Assembly (NCBI GenBank): GCA_003229495.1
Contig: QIEB01000059.1
Location: 1-17,856 of the forward strand
DNA: 17,856 nucleotides
Direction of reading: 5' to 3'
Source of the DNA: Flammeovirgaceae bacterium
GTDB taxonomy: Bacteria; Bacteroidota; Bacteroidia; Cytophagales; Cyclobacteriaceae
A program made the translations under genes and the position numbers. Numbering within the stretch: position 1 is the first letter of the stretch; every line of letters begins with the position of its first letter. Below, piece by piece: positions 1 through 6,109 of the stretch. Under the pieces are notes generated by a model. That model saw nothing but the letters and a program-made list of their open reading frames with translations, did no database searches and was not told where the DNA came from.

Positions 1-140
1 CTGGCAAGCAGGCCTAAGGGAAAATCCCAATTGCTGGTGTGAGGAGCCACAATAATGATGAATTTCTTTAGGTCTGGTAGTTTACCGGTTATTTTCCAAC
101 CCAGTGCCTTAAAAATAATGGCACAAATCCACTTGACCAT
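1..140 (-). CDS. Lysophospholipid acyltransferase-like protein, N-terminal part (cut by window edge)
   Basis: An ATG at 140 opens a frame that runs off the left edge of the window, so only 46 residues are visible. They start MVKWICAIIFKALGWK and include VAPHTSNWDF, the HX4D block I motif of PlsC-type acyltransferases (His34, Asp39). The same motif falls at the same residue numbers in the complete acyltransferase at 816-1379, so the two are close paralogues separated by one barrel gene. The expected role is acyl transfer to a lysophospholipid or similar acceptor at the inner membrane. The substrate cannot be judged from this fragment. It lies 44 bases downstream of the barrel gene on the same strand and may share its transcript. 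The family call is firm; the rest of the gene is unseen. Confidence 0.8.
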   Translation of the reverse strand, partial: MVKWICAIIFKALGWKITGKLPDLKKFIIIVAPHTSNWDFPLGLLA

Positions 141-184
141 GGTTACAATTTAACCAAATCCTATTTAAGATGGGGTATTGGTAA

Positions 185-700
185 TTAGTTCAATGGAAAC
201 TTGACACCTCCGGAGATTACCAGCTGATCAGAGCTGCTCAGCACATACCGAAGCTCTCCAAAGACAAAAAACGTGCTTACCACAAAATCCACCCCACCAC
301 CCAGGTTGAGGCCGATATTGGTACTGCTACCGCCCCCCGGGAAAATAGAAATCCCTTCGAAGTCCACGGAAAAGAAAGCGATATTAAGGCCTGCTAAAAC
401 GTATGGAATGATGTCAGGGTTGCTCATCTCAAATACATAGTTGCCATTGAGGTTGATATCAAACCAACTAAAATCTACGCCATCTTGACTTTTGCCGAAA
501 AAATACATGAGATCCGGCGCAAGCAATATTTGATCAGTAATAGCATAGTCAAACCGGGCCCCAATGCCAAGTGATTCAATTTCGGTCCCATAGCCTAACT
601 GAGCACCCAGACGCATGTCTCCTTTGGCGGTTTGAGCTTGTGTGTTTTGTGTTACAAATAATAAACTAAATGCGGCAATTAATAGGCTAATCTTTTTCAT
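185..700 (-). CDS. Small outer-membrane beta-barrel protein
   Basis: The 171-residue product starts with a clear signal peptide (MKKISLLIAAFSLLFVTQNTQ, cleavage after the Ala-Gln near residue 23). The rest alternates short amphipathic strands rich in Gly, aromatic and hydrophobic residues with turns, ending in GGVKFPLN. This is the usual look of an 8-stranded OmpA/OmpX-like barrel (outer membrane protein beta-barrel domain family) in Bacteroidota. There is no peptidoglycan-binding domain and no T9SS tag. It sits between two paralogous acyltransferase genes, 115 bases after one and 44 before the other, all on the minus strand. The longer upstream gap leaves room for its own promoter, but I could not find a convincing one. 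Function is unknown beyond a structural or small-solute role in the outer membrane. Confidence 0.8.
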   Translation of the reverse strand: MKKISLLIAAFSLLFVTQNTQAQTAKGDMRLGAQLGYGTEIESLGIGARFDYAITDQILLAPDLMYFFGKSQDGVDFSWFDINLNGNYVFEMSNPDIIPYVLAGLNIAFFSVDFEGISIFPGGGSSTNIGLNLGGGVDFVVSTFFVFGELRYVLSSSDQLVISGGVKFPLN

Positions 701-815
701 GCTTTTAAGTTTTGGTTATTCTAAGTAGTGATGGATAAAAGGCCCTAGTCCTTTAAATACAATTGGTTCGTCTTAAAATACAATAAACTTATGGAAAATA
801 AAAACACTAGGAAGA

Positions 816-1379
816 CTATTTAACACCCTTTTCCGGATATCTACCTTTTACACCCCGATAAAAGTCCATTATGGTCTGCATGTCATCTTCGATGCTTTCC
901 CCAGGATAAACAATTGGACCGATTCCCGCATGTTTTTTCTGGTAATCAAGGTATCCCAATACAATGGGCACCCCGGCACGCTTGGCAACGTGGTAGAACC
1001 CTGTTTTCCACCGGGGGGCGTATTTTCTGGTGCCTTCAGGGGTGATCATAATCACCAATTCCCGGCGTTCCTCAAACAGCTGCACCATGGCATCCACCAT
1101 GCTGTTCCTTTTGGAAAGATTCCCGGATTTCCTACTCCGATCAATTGGAATCACTCCAAAAAATTTAAGGATTATATTCATTGGAAAGAACATTGCTTCC
1201 TTTTTGATGGTGATCCTTACAGGAACACCTAATAAGAAAAATGCTGCCCTGGCATAAAAAAAATCCCAATTACTGGTATGAGGTGCAGCGATCATCACTG
1301 ACTTTGGGACGTTAGCCGGATATTCTCCGACCTTTTTCCATCCGGCAAGCCAAAAACAAAATTGTGCTAAGAGTTTCAC
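816..1379 (-). CDS. 1-acyl-glycerol-3-phosphate acyltransferase-like (PlsC superfamily)
   Basis: The 187-residue protein has the acyltransferase blocks in order: HTSNWD (HX4D, His34 and Asp39, catalytic), GVIPIDR near 75-81 (acceptor binding) and PEGTR at 114-118. A hydrophobic stretch near 42-51 suits peripheral membrane contact. The family moves an acyl chain from acyl-ACP or acyl-CoA to a lysophospholipid or other hydroxyl or amine acceptor at the cytoplasmic face of the inner membrane. This short form is often annotated only as glycerol acyltransferase, and the acceptor cannot be read from the sequence. The start is GTG at 1379: an in-frame TAG lies directly upstream, and a later ATG would lose the catalytic block. 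It follows hutU by 30 bases, so co-transcription is likely. A paralogue begins at base 140. Confidence 0.85.
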   Translation of the reverse strand: MKLLAQFCFWLAGWKKVGEYPANVPKSVMIAAPHTSNWDFFYARAAFFLLGVPVRITIKKEAMFFPMNIILKFFGVIPIDRSRKSGNLSKRNSMVDAMVQLFEERRELVIMITPEGTRKYAPRWKTGFYHVAKRAGVPIVLGYLDYQKKHAGIGPIVYPGESIEDDMQTIMDFYRGVKGRYPEKGVK

Positions 1380-1409
1380 CTATGCTACTTTGGGGGCCAA
1401 AAATAACAA

Positions 1410-3404
1410 TTATTTGATAATGTTATCGATCAGCTCATCATTAGCTAAATGAGGTTGGGTAATCCGTAGTCCCCGGTGCAGCTTCATTGCTTGTTCTGAA
1501 GCGAAGATCGCCCCCTCATTGCGGGCCCATCCCCGGCGTGCCAGACCATTGGCTACATCAAAGAGTAACATCTCCTTTACATTTGCAGCAGCCAGGTCTG
1601 AGCCGTCAAGCAACAAACCAAATCCCCCGTTTATCACTTCACCCCATCCTACTCCACCGCCATTGTGGAGGGACACCCAGGTCGCTCCCCTGAAAGCGTC
1701 TCCAATCACATTGTGTACCGACATATCGGCGGTAAAACTCGATCCATCATATATATTCGAGGTTTCACGATATGGGCTGTCCGTTCCCGATACATCGTGA
1801 TGATCTCTGCCCAGAATGACGGGGCCAAGTGAACCCTCCTTAATGGCCTGATTGAATGCCAGGGCTATGTTCGTACGGCCCACTGCATCTGCATATAGAA
1901 TACGCGCCTGTGATCCCACCACCAATTGGTTATCATCGGCGGCATTGATCCATACCAGGTTGTCGGAAATTTGTTGTCTTATCTGCTCAGGAGCGTTTTC
2001 ATACTGACTGTTTAAAACATCCGCCGCTAATTGATCCGTATACTTTAAATCATCAGGTTTTCCTGAGGCACAAACCCACCTAAAGGGGCCAAAACCATAA
2101 TCAAAGCACATAGGCCCCATTATGTCCTGGACGTATGAAGAGTATAAAAACTGTCCTTGCTCATCAGTTATGTCTGCACCTGCACGTGAGGCCTCCAGTA
2201 GAAAAGCATTACCATAGTCAAAAAAATACATACCCTTTTCCACACAACTATTAATCGCCTTTACTTGACGTTGCAGGCTCTCCTTCACGCTGTCCTGAAA
2301 TATGTCCGGATCATTCACCATCATCCGGTTTGACTCTTCAAAGCTTAGTCCAACTGGATAATAGCCGCCAGCCCAAGGATTATGTAGAGAGGTTTGGTCA
2401 GAACCCAAGTCAACCTTAATGGATTCTACCGCCAATCGCTCCCAAACTTCTACCACATTACCTATCCAGGCCAGGGAGATCACCTCTTTGCGTTCTTTTG
2501 CCTGAGTGATTCGCTCGATAAGATGATCCATATCTGTGATCAGTTCATCCACCCAACCTTGTTGATGCCTTTTTTTGGCCGCAACAGGGTTGACCTCAGC
2601 GATTACCGATATGCAACCGGCTATGGTGCCCGCTTTGGGTTGGGCGCCACTCATTCCTCCCAATCCTGATGAAACAAACAGCTTTCCAGCAAGGCTCTGG
2701 CAGCCAATTTTCCTTCCTGCATTCAATAATGTAATGGTGGTTCCGTGAACGATTCCCTGTGGACCTATGTACATGTAGGAACCTGCAGTCATTTGTCCAT
2801 ATTGAGTGACTCCCAAGGCGTTGTAACGCTCCCAATCATCAGGTTTGGAATAGTTGGGAATCATCATTCCGTTGGTAACTACTACTCTGGGAGCTCTGGA
2901 ATTAGAAGGAAATAAACCCATGGGGTGCCCGGAATACATATGCAGGGTTTGTTCCTGGGTGATGTTAGCCAGGTACTGCATAGTTAAGAGGTACTGAGCC
3001 CAATTCTGGAAGACTGCTCCATTTCCACCGTAGGTAATGAGTTCATGAGGGTGTTGTGCAACCCTGGGATCTAAGTTATTTTGGATCATCAGCATGATGG
3101 CGGCAGCCTCTTCACACCGAGCGGGATATTCTTTAATTGGACGGGCATACATCTGGTATTCAGGCAGGAAACGATGCATATAAATTCGGCCAAAGTCTGC
3201 CAATTCCTTGGCAAATTCCGGAGCTAATACGGCATGGTGCTCTGAGGGAAAATAACGCAGGGCATTGCGTAAAGCCAATTTCTTTTCCTCCTTGCTAAGT
3301 ATCGCCTTACGAATTGGGGCATGACTTACCTCCGGATCATAAGGTGGCGGGTCAGGAAGTAGAGTGGGAATACCTTGCAGGATCTGTTGTTTGAAATCTG
3401 GCAT
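1410..3404 (-). CDS. hutU: Urocanate hydratase (urocanase), long form
   Basis: Urocanase adds water to urocanate to give 4-imidazolone-5-propionate, the second step of histidine breakdown, using tightly bound NAD+ in the cytosol. The 664-residue product carries the family landmarks: YGGNGAVFQNW (125-135), GLGGMSGAQ (247-255, NAD+ loop), GSDQTSLHNP (334-343) and FRWVC with Cys445, matching the conserved cysteine of the urocanase signature. It is about 100 residues longer than the common bacterial enzyme (about 555) and so belongs to the longer class that also includes animal urocanases. The ATG at 3404 is preceded by a good ribosome site, AAGGA. Unusually, no hutH, hutI, hutG or formiminotransferase gene is nearby. 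It lies 28 bases after the patatin gene and 30 before an acyltransferase, in a run otherwise linked to lipids. Confidence 0.95.
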   Translation of the reverse strand: MPDFKQQILQGIPTLLPDPPPYDPEVSHAPIRKAILSKEEKKLALRNALRYFPSEHHAVLAPEFAKELADFGRIYMHRFLPEYQMYARPIKEYPARCEEAAAIMLMIQNNLDPRVAQHPHELITYGGNGAVFQNWAQYLLTMQYLANITQEQTLHMYSGHPMGLFPSNSRAPRVVVTNGMMIPNYSKPDDWERYNALGVTQYGQMTAGSYMYIGPQGIVHGTTITLLNAGRKIGCQSLAGKLFVSSGLGGMSGAQPKAGTIAGCISVIAEVNPVAAKKRHQQGWVDELITDMDHLIERITQAKERKEVISLAWIGNVVEVWERLAVESIKVDLGSDQTSLHNPWAGGYYPVGLSFEESNRMMVNDPDIFQDSVKESLQRQVKAINSCVEKGMYFFDYGNAFLLEASRAGADITDEQGQFLYSSYVQDIMGPMCFDYGFGPFRWVCASGKPDDLKYTDQLAADVLNSQYENAPEQIRQQISDNLVWINAADDNQLVVGSQARILYADAVGRTNIALAFNQAIKEGSLGPVILGRDHHDVSGTDSPYRETSNIYDGSSFTADMSVHNVIGDAFRGATWVSLHNGGGVGWGEVINGGFGLLLDGSDLAAANVKEMLLFDVANGLARRGWARNEGAIFASEQAMKLHRGLRITQPHLANDELIDNIIK

Positions 3405-3418
3405 TTGTTCCTTGGAAT

Positions 3419-3439
3419 TTATTTGTTATTTGTCATTTG
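3419..3439 (-). repeat. Three tandem heptamers between patatin and hutU genes
   Basis: On the plus strand the bases read TTATTTG, TTATTTG, TCATTTG in direct succession, two identical units and one with a single change. The last unit overlaps the stop codon of the patatin gene (TGA at 3433-3435), and the array ends just ahead of the hutU ribosome site. Similar short (C)AAATnA-type runs appear between genes in some Bacteroidota. The repeat could be simple slippage or a spacer. No function is visible. Confidence 0.6.
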
Positions 3440-4200
3440 AGATTTACTAGGGATAACAATTCATCTTGCCTTCCCAAAGTATAATCGTAGCCAATCTGAT
3501 AAATTTCTGTGGCCTTGTCAAAATCTGAGCCAATATATTTTCCCAGCGCAGGTGGCTCAATAAAAACATGACATTGTTGTTGACGATGCAAGGTATTATT
3601 TCGAATGGCCATCAAGAAGGTGCGTTCCAAAAGCGCCTTGGCATTTTTAATCTGAAATTCGCGGTCGACAGGGTTACAATGAGAACCCACTACCGTATCA
3701 CAAGTAGATTTCAATGGTTCTATTGGCAAATTATTTAGAATCCCCCCATCAATATAGGCCACACTGTCAATTACTATGGGATCGAAGATCACCGGCATGC
3801 AACTGGAGGCTAAAATAGCTGGTATTAAATCTCCCTCATGGAAATATTTAGATTCTCCCAGTTTTACATCTGTAGCGTTGATGGTTAATCTCTTTGGTAA
3901 CTCCTGAAAAGAACGGAATGGCAGATGTTTGGAAAAGAGGTCCTGCAGTTTCTGCACTTTAAGCAGGCCAGTCTTGCTGATTGCTGGACGTACAAACCAG
4001 AGCAATTTGGTATTTTTAATGATTTCCAACACTTTTCGCGGAGCCACACCGCTGGCATAAAAAGCACCGACAATGGCACCTGAACTGGTACCGGATAATG
4101 CGTTAATTTCAATTCCGAGATCGTCCAATGCCTGCAAAACTCCCAGGTGAGCAATTCCCCTGGCACCGCCTCCAGATAATGCCAATCCTATCCCTGCCAT
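3433..4200 (-). CDS. Patatin-like phospholipase (RssA/YlbK type)
   Basis: The 255-residue protein has all patatin-fold active-site elements: the oxyanion loop GGGARG (residues 10-15), the nucleophile elbow GTSSG with Ser39, and DGG with Asp151 as the second member of the Ser-Asp dyad. The family hydrolyses acyl esters of phospholipids or other lipids. There is no signal peptide or membrane segment, so it is probably cytosolic, like the short RssA group. Its length fits a stand-alone patatin domain with no extra barrel or cyclic-nucleotide domain. Its ATG overlaps the stop codon of the upstream MBL-fold gene by one base (TAATG), a strong sign of translational coupling and a shared operon. The physiological lipid is unknown. 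A phospholipase with acyltransferases downstream would suit lipid remodelling, but that is inference. Confidence 0.9.
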   Translation of the reverse strand: MAGIGLALSGGGARGIAHLGVLQALDDLGIEINALSGTSSGAIVGAFYASGVAPRKVLEIIKNTKLLWFVRPAISKTGLLKVQKLQDLFSKHLPFRSFQELPKRLTINATDVKLGESKYFHEGDLIPAILASSCMPVIFDPIVIDSVAYIDGGILNNLPIEPLKSTCDTVVGSHCNPVDREFQIKNAKALLERTFLMAIRNNTLHRQQQCHVFIEPPALGKYIGSDFDKATEIYQIGYDYTLGRQDELLSLVNLK

Positions 4201-5036
4201 TATATATCTTTAAGCTTAAAAGTCTGGTTCAATACAATACCCTTCTCTGTATGTTTTACCGTGCAGCATTCATTAGTTGGATCGTGCTCAAAGAATAAGA
4301 TATATTCTTCATCCGCTGCCTTTTGTAGAAAAGCAGCTTTTTCCCTTAAGGTGACTAGTGGCCTTACATCATAAGACATCACGTATGGTAAAGGTAAATG
4401 CCCGATCGATGGCAACAAATCCGCCATAAATATCAGGGTCCTTCCCTTGTAGGTGATTTTAGGAAGCATCTGTTTTTCTGTGTGACCGTCCACGGTAATC
4501 AACTCGAAAAGATCCCAGCTTGATTGGTCCATGTCCACCCAGTTCAGTTGGCCGCTTTCTTCCAATGGAATAATGTTTTCCATAAGGAAACTGGCTTTTT
4601 CCCGGCGGTTTGGGGTCACTGCCCATTGCCAATGATCACGGTTGGACCAATACCGGGCGTTTTTGAAAGTAGGCTCAATAGTGTTATCACCAACACGTTT
4701 TAAAGCGCCTCCGCAATGATCGAAATGCAGATGGGTGAGAAAAACATCAGTTACCTGGTCAAGGCTGAATCCAGCGTCCTGCATGGACCCTTCCAGGGTG
4801 TGATTTCCATGTAAATAGTAGTGGCTGAAGAACTTCTCGCTTTGCTTGTCGCCGATGCCACAGTCTATTAACACCAGGCGAGACCCGGCTTCAACCAGCA
4901 GACAACGCATGGACCAAGTACATAAATTGTTTGAATCGGCCGGGTTTGTTTTTTGCCAAATCACCTTGGGTACTACCCCAAACATTGCACCTCCGTCCAG
5001 TTTAAGGTTACCGGTATGAATTACATGTAAGTTCAT
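4200..5036 (-). CDS. MBL-fold metallo-hydrolase (lactonase/YtnP-like group)
   Basis: The 278-residue protein carries the metallo-beta-lactamase signature THLHFDH (His102, His104, Asp106, His107) and later metal ligands in VDGHT (His185), FMADLL (Asp206) and EHDP (His251). It should therefore bind two metal ions, usually zinc. The spacing and the DCGIGD segment (58-63) fit the hydrolase and lactonase branch that includes quorum-quenching N-acyl-homoserine lactonases and YtnP. Many members of this branch have unknown substrates. No signal peptide is present, so it is probably cytosolic. It is the first gene of the left minus-strand run and overlaps the patatin gene by one base. A candidate promoter lies about 100 bases upstream. 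Coupling to a lipid hydrolase suggests an ester or lactone substrate, but the substrate is not readable from sequence. Confidence 0.88.
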   Translation of the reverse strand: MNLHVIHTGNLKLDGGAMFGVVPKVIWQKTNPADSNNLCTWSMRCLLVEAGSRLVLIDCGIGDKQSEKFFSHYYLHGNHTLEGSMQDAGFSLDQVTDVFLTHLHFDHCGGALKRVGDNTIEPTFKNARYWSNRDHWQWAVTPNRREKASFLMENIIPLEESGQLNWVDMDQSSWDLFELITVDGHTEKQMLPKITYKGRTLIFMADLLPSIGHLPLPYVMSYDVRPLVTLREKAAFLQKAADEEYILFFEHDPTNECCTVKHTEKGIVLNQTFKLKDI

Positions 5037-5137
5037 TAGATTTTCTGAAATCTAAGTGATATTAATGAACTACGAAACCAAAAGAACATATAACCTCAGA
5101 AACTTATAGAATTCAAGACATGGTTGAGGTTAGTAAC

Positions 5138-5171
5138 CAAATGTAAACCAGAACTAGTCATCCAGCCCAAA
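5138..5171 (-). promoter_or_regulatory. Candidate Bacteroidota-type promoter for the MBL-patatin-hutU run
   Basis: On the minus strand the sequence has TTTG (5171-5168), a 22-base spacer, then TACATTTG (5145-5138), an exact match to the TAnnTTTG -7 element of the Bacteroidota primary sigma factor. The spacing is at the upper end of the accepted range. Transcription would begin near 5130, giving a leader of about 95 bases before the ATG at 5036. This is pattern matching only. Mapping of the 5' end would decide it. Confidence 0.4.
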
Positions 5172-5272
5172 TTGAAATGGCAGATGGTTAAAAGACGGCC
5201 GACTTTATTATATTGCTGAGAACATAGCTTTATGAATAATACAGATAAATCAAAAAGGTTTAACCTGTCACC

Positions 5273-5290
5273 ATTAAGGCCGGCCTTAAT
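5273..5290. repeat. 18-bp perfect palindrome over a start codon
   Basis: ATTAAGGCCGGCCTTAAT is its own reverse complement. It covers the purine-rich AAGG and the first two bases of the ATG at 5289, the likely start of the downstream outer-membrane protein. As DNA it could be an operator for a dimeric regulator. As RNA it can fold into a 7-bp stem with a CCGG loop that would hide the ribosome site and start. A related CCTTAAGG palindrome follows at 5300-5307. The palindrome itself is certain; any function is inferred. Confidence 0.7.
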
Positions 5291-6059
5291 GGAAAATGTC
5301 CTTAAGGTCATTTGTGTGATAATCCTGATACTTTCAAATCATAATGCCAGCGCTCAGAACAATAAAGACAGTCTGGGACGTAGGAACACCATCAAATACC
5401 ACGTAATTTCAACGGCGTTGTATATTGATTCTTATGTATTGTCGTACGAAAGAATTGTAAAGCCCAACCAAAGTTTTGCTATTATGGCAGGGTTTCTGCA
5501 GTTCCCGTTATCGGCCAATCTCGGATCTATTATTAATGTGACCAGCGATGATTCCAAGAACGGGCAAATGCTTGGTGGGGAGTACCGTTTTTATTTAAAG
5601 AAGGAAAATAAATACCCGGCCCCACACGGAGTCTTTATTGGCCCATATGCAAATCTGTATCGTTTCGATAACGACAGAACTTTACGTATTACTCCTCCGG
5701 ATGGATCGCCTCCTACTCAGGGGGTGTTAGCATCTAATATAAGTGTGTTTAATATAGGATTCCAAATGGGTTATCAGTTTGTACTTAACAATCGATGGAC
5801 TATCGATATGGTGTTTATTGGACCGTCACTATCACAATACCGTTTAAAAGCTAATCTCGATGGGGATTTTGATCCCGAGGAAGGAGACCTCATCAAAAAG
5901 GAACTTCTATTAGGCCTTCTTGATAGATTTCCATTACTTAAAGAGTTGCTGGATGATAAGGAAATTGACCTAAGTGGTAGTACTAGTAGGTGGGCTCCGG
6001 GATTTCGCTATCAACTTAATTTTGGCTACAGATTCGGTGGCGGGAAAAAACGAAATTAA
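5289..6059 (+). CDS. Outer-membrane beta-barrel protein (DUF3575-like)
   Basis: From the ATG at 5289 the product is 256 residues with a compact signal peptide (MENVLKVICVIILILSNHNA, cleavage after Ala-Gln). An in-frame ATG at 5232 would add 19 charged residues ahead of the hydrophobic core, which is unusual, so I prefer 5289. The mature part has barrel-like strands, including GGEYRFYL, HGVFIGPYANLYRF, FNIGFQMGYQF and a terminal LNFGYRFGGG. These resemble DUF3575-type outer-membrane proteins of Bacteroidota, which lack a known function. A Lys/Asp/Leu-rich segment near 200-225 probably forms a loop. The gene stands alone, divergent from the MBL-fold gene and convergent with the GH-GDPD gene. 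The palindrome on its start suggests possible control of translation or transcription. Confidence 0.7.
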   Translation: MENVLKVICVIILILSNHNASAQNNKDSLGRRNTIKYHVISTALYIDSYVLSYERIVKPNQSFAIMAGFLQFPLSANLGSIINVTSDDSKNGQMLGGEYRFYLKKENKYPAPHGVFIGPYANLYRFDNDRTLRITPPDGSPPTQGVLASNISVFNIGFQMGYQFVLNNRWTIDMVFIGPSLSQYRLKANLDGDFDPEEGDLIKKELLLGLLDRFPLLKELLDDKEIDLSGSTSRWAPGFRYQLNFGYRFGGGKKRN

Positions 6060-6068
6060 TATTTAATG

Positions 6069-6085
6069 CCTCCAATAGCTGGAGG
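6069..6085. terminator. Hairpin between convergent genes, possible two-way terminator
   Basis: CCTCCA and TGGAGG pair as a 6-bp stem around a 5-base loop (ATAGC). The stem lies 10 bases after the stop of the plus-strand barrel gene and 25 bases past the stop of the minus-strand GH-GDPD gene. On the plus strand a loosely T-rich stretch (GCTCTTTCTT) follows; on the minus strand the stem is followed by CATTAAAT. The placement is right, but the stem is short and the U-tracts are poor. Confidence 0.4.
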
Positions 6086-6109
6086 TGCTCTTTCTTGGTT
6101 AACTAAGAG

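Noticed and set aside
738..754. AAAGG/CCTTT stem as a terminator or leader hairpin before the barrel gene at 185-700
   Set aside because: The stem has only five pairs, mostly A-T, and no following U-tract.
930..1257. Open frames on the plus strand opposite the acyltransferase gene
   Set aside because: They are antisense shadows of a gene with clear catalytic motifs and show no family features of their own.
5096..5311. Minus-strand open frame of 71 codons in the divergent gap
   Set aside because: It overlaps the start of the barrel gene and the candidate promoter, and its product has no recognisable motif.
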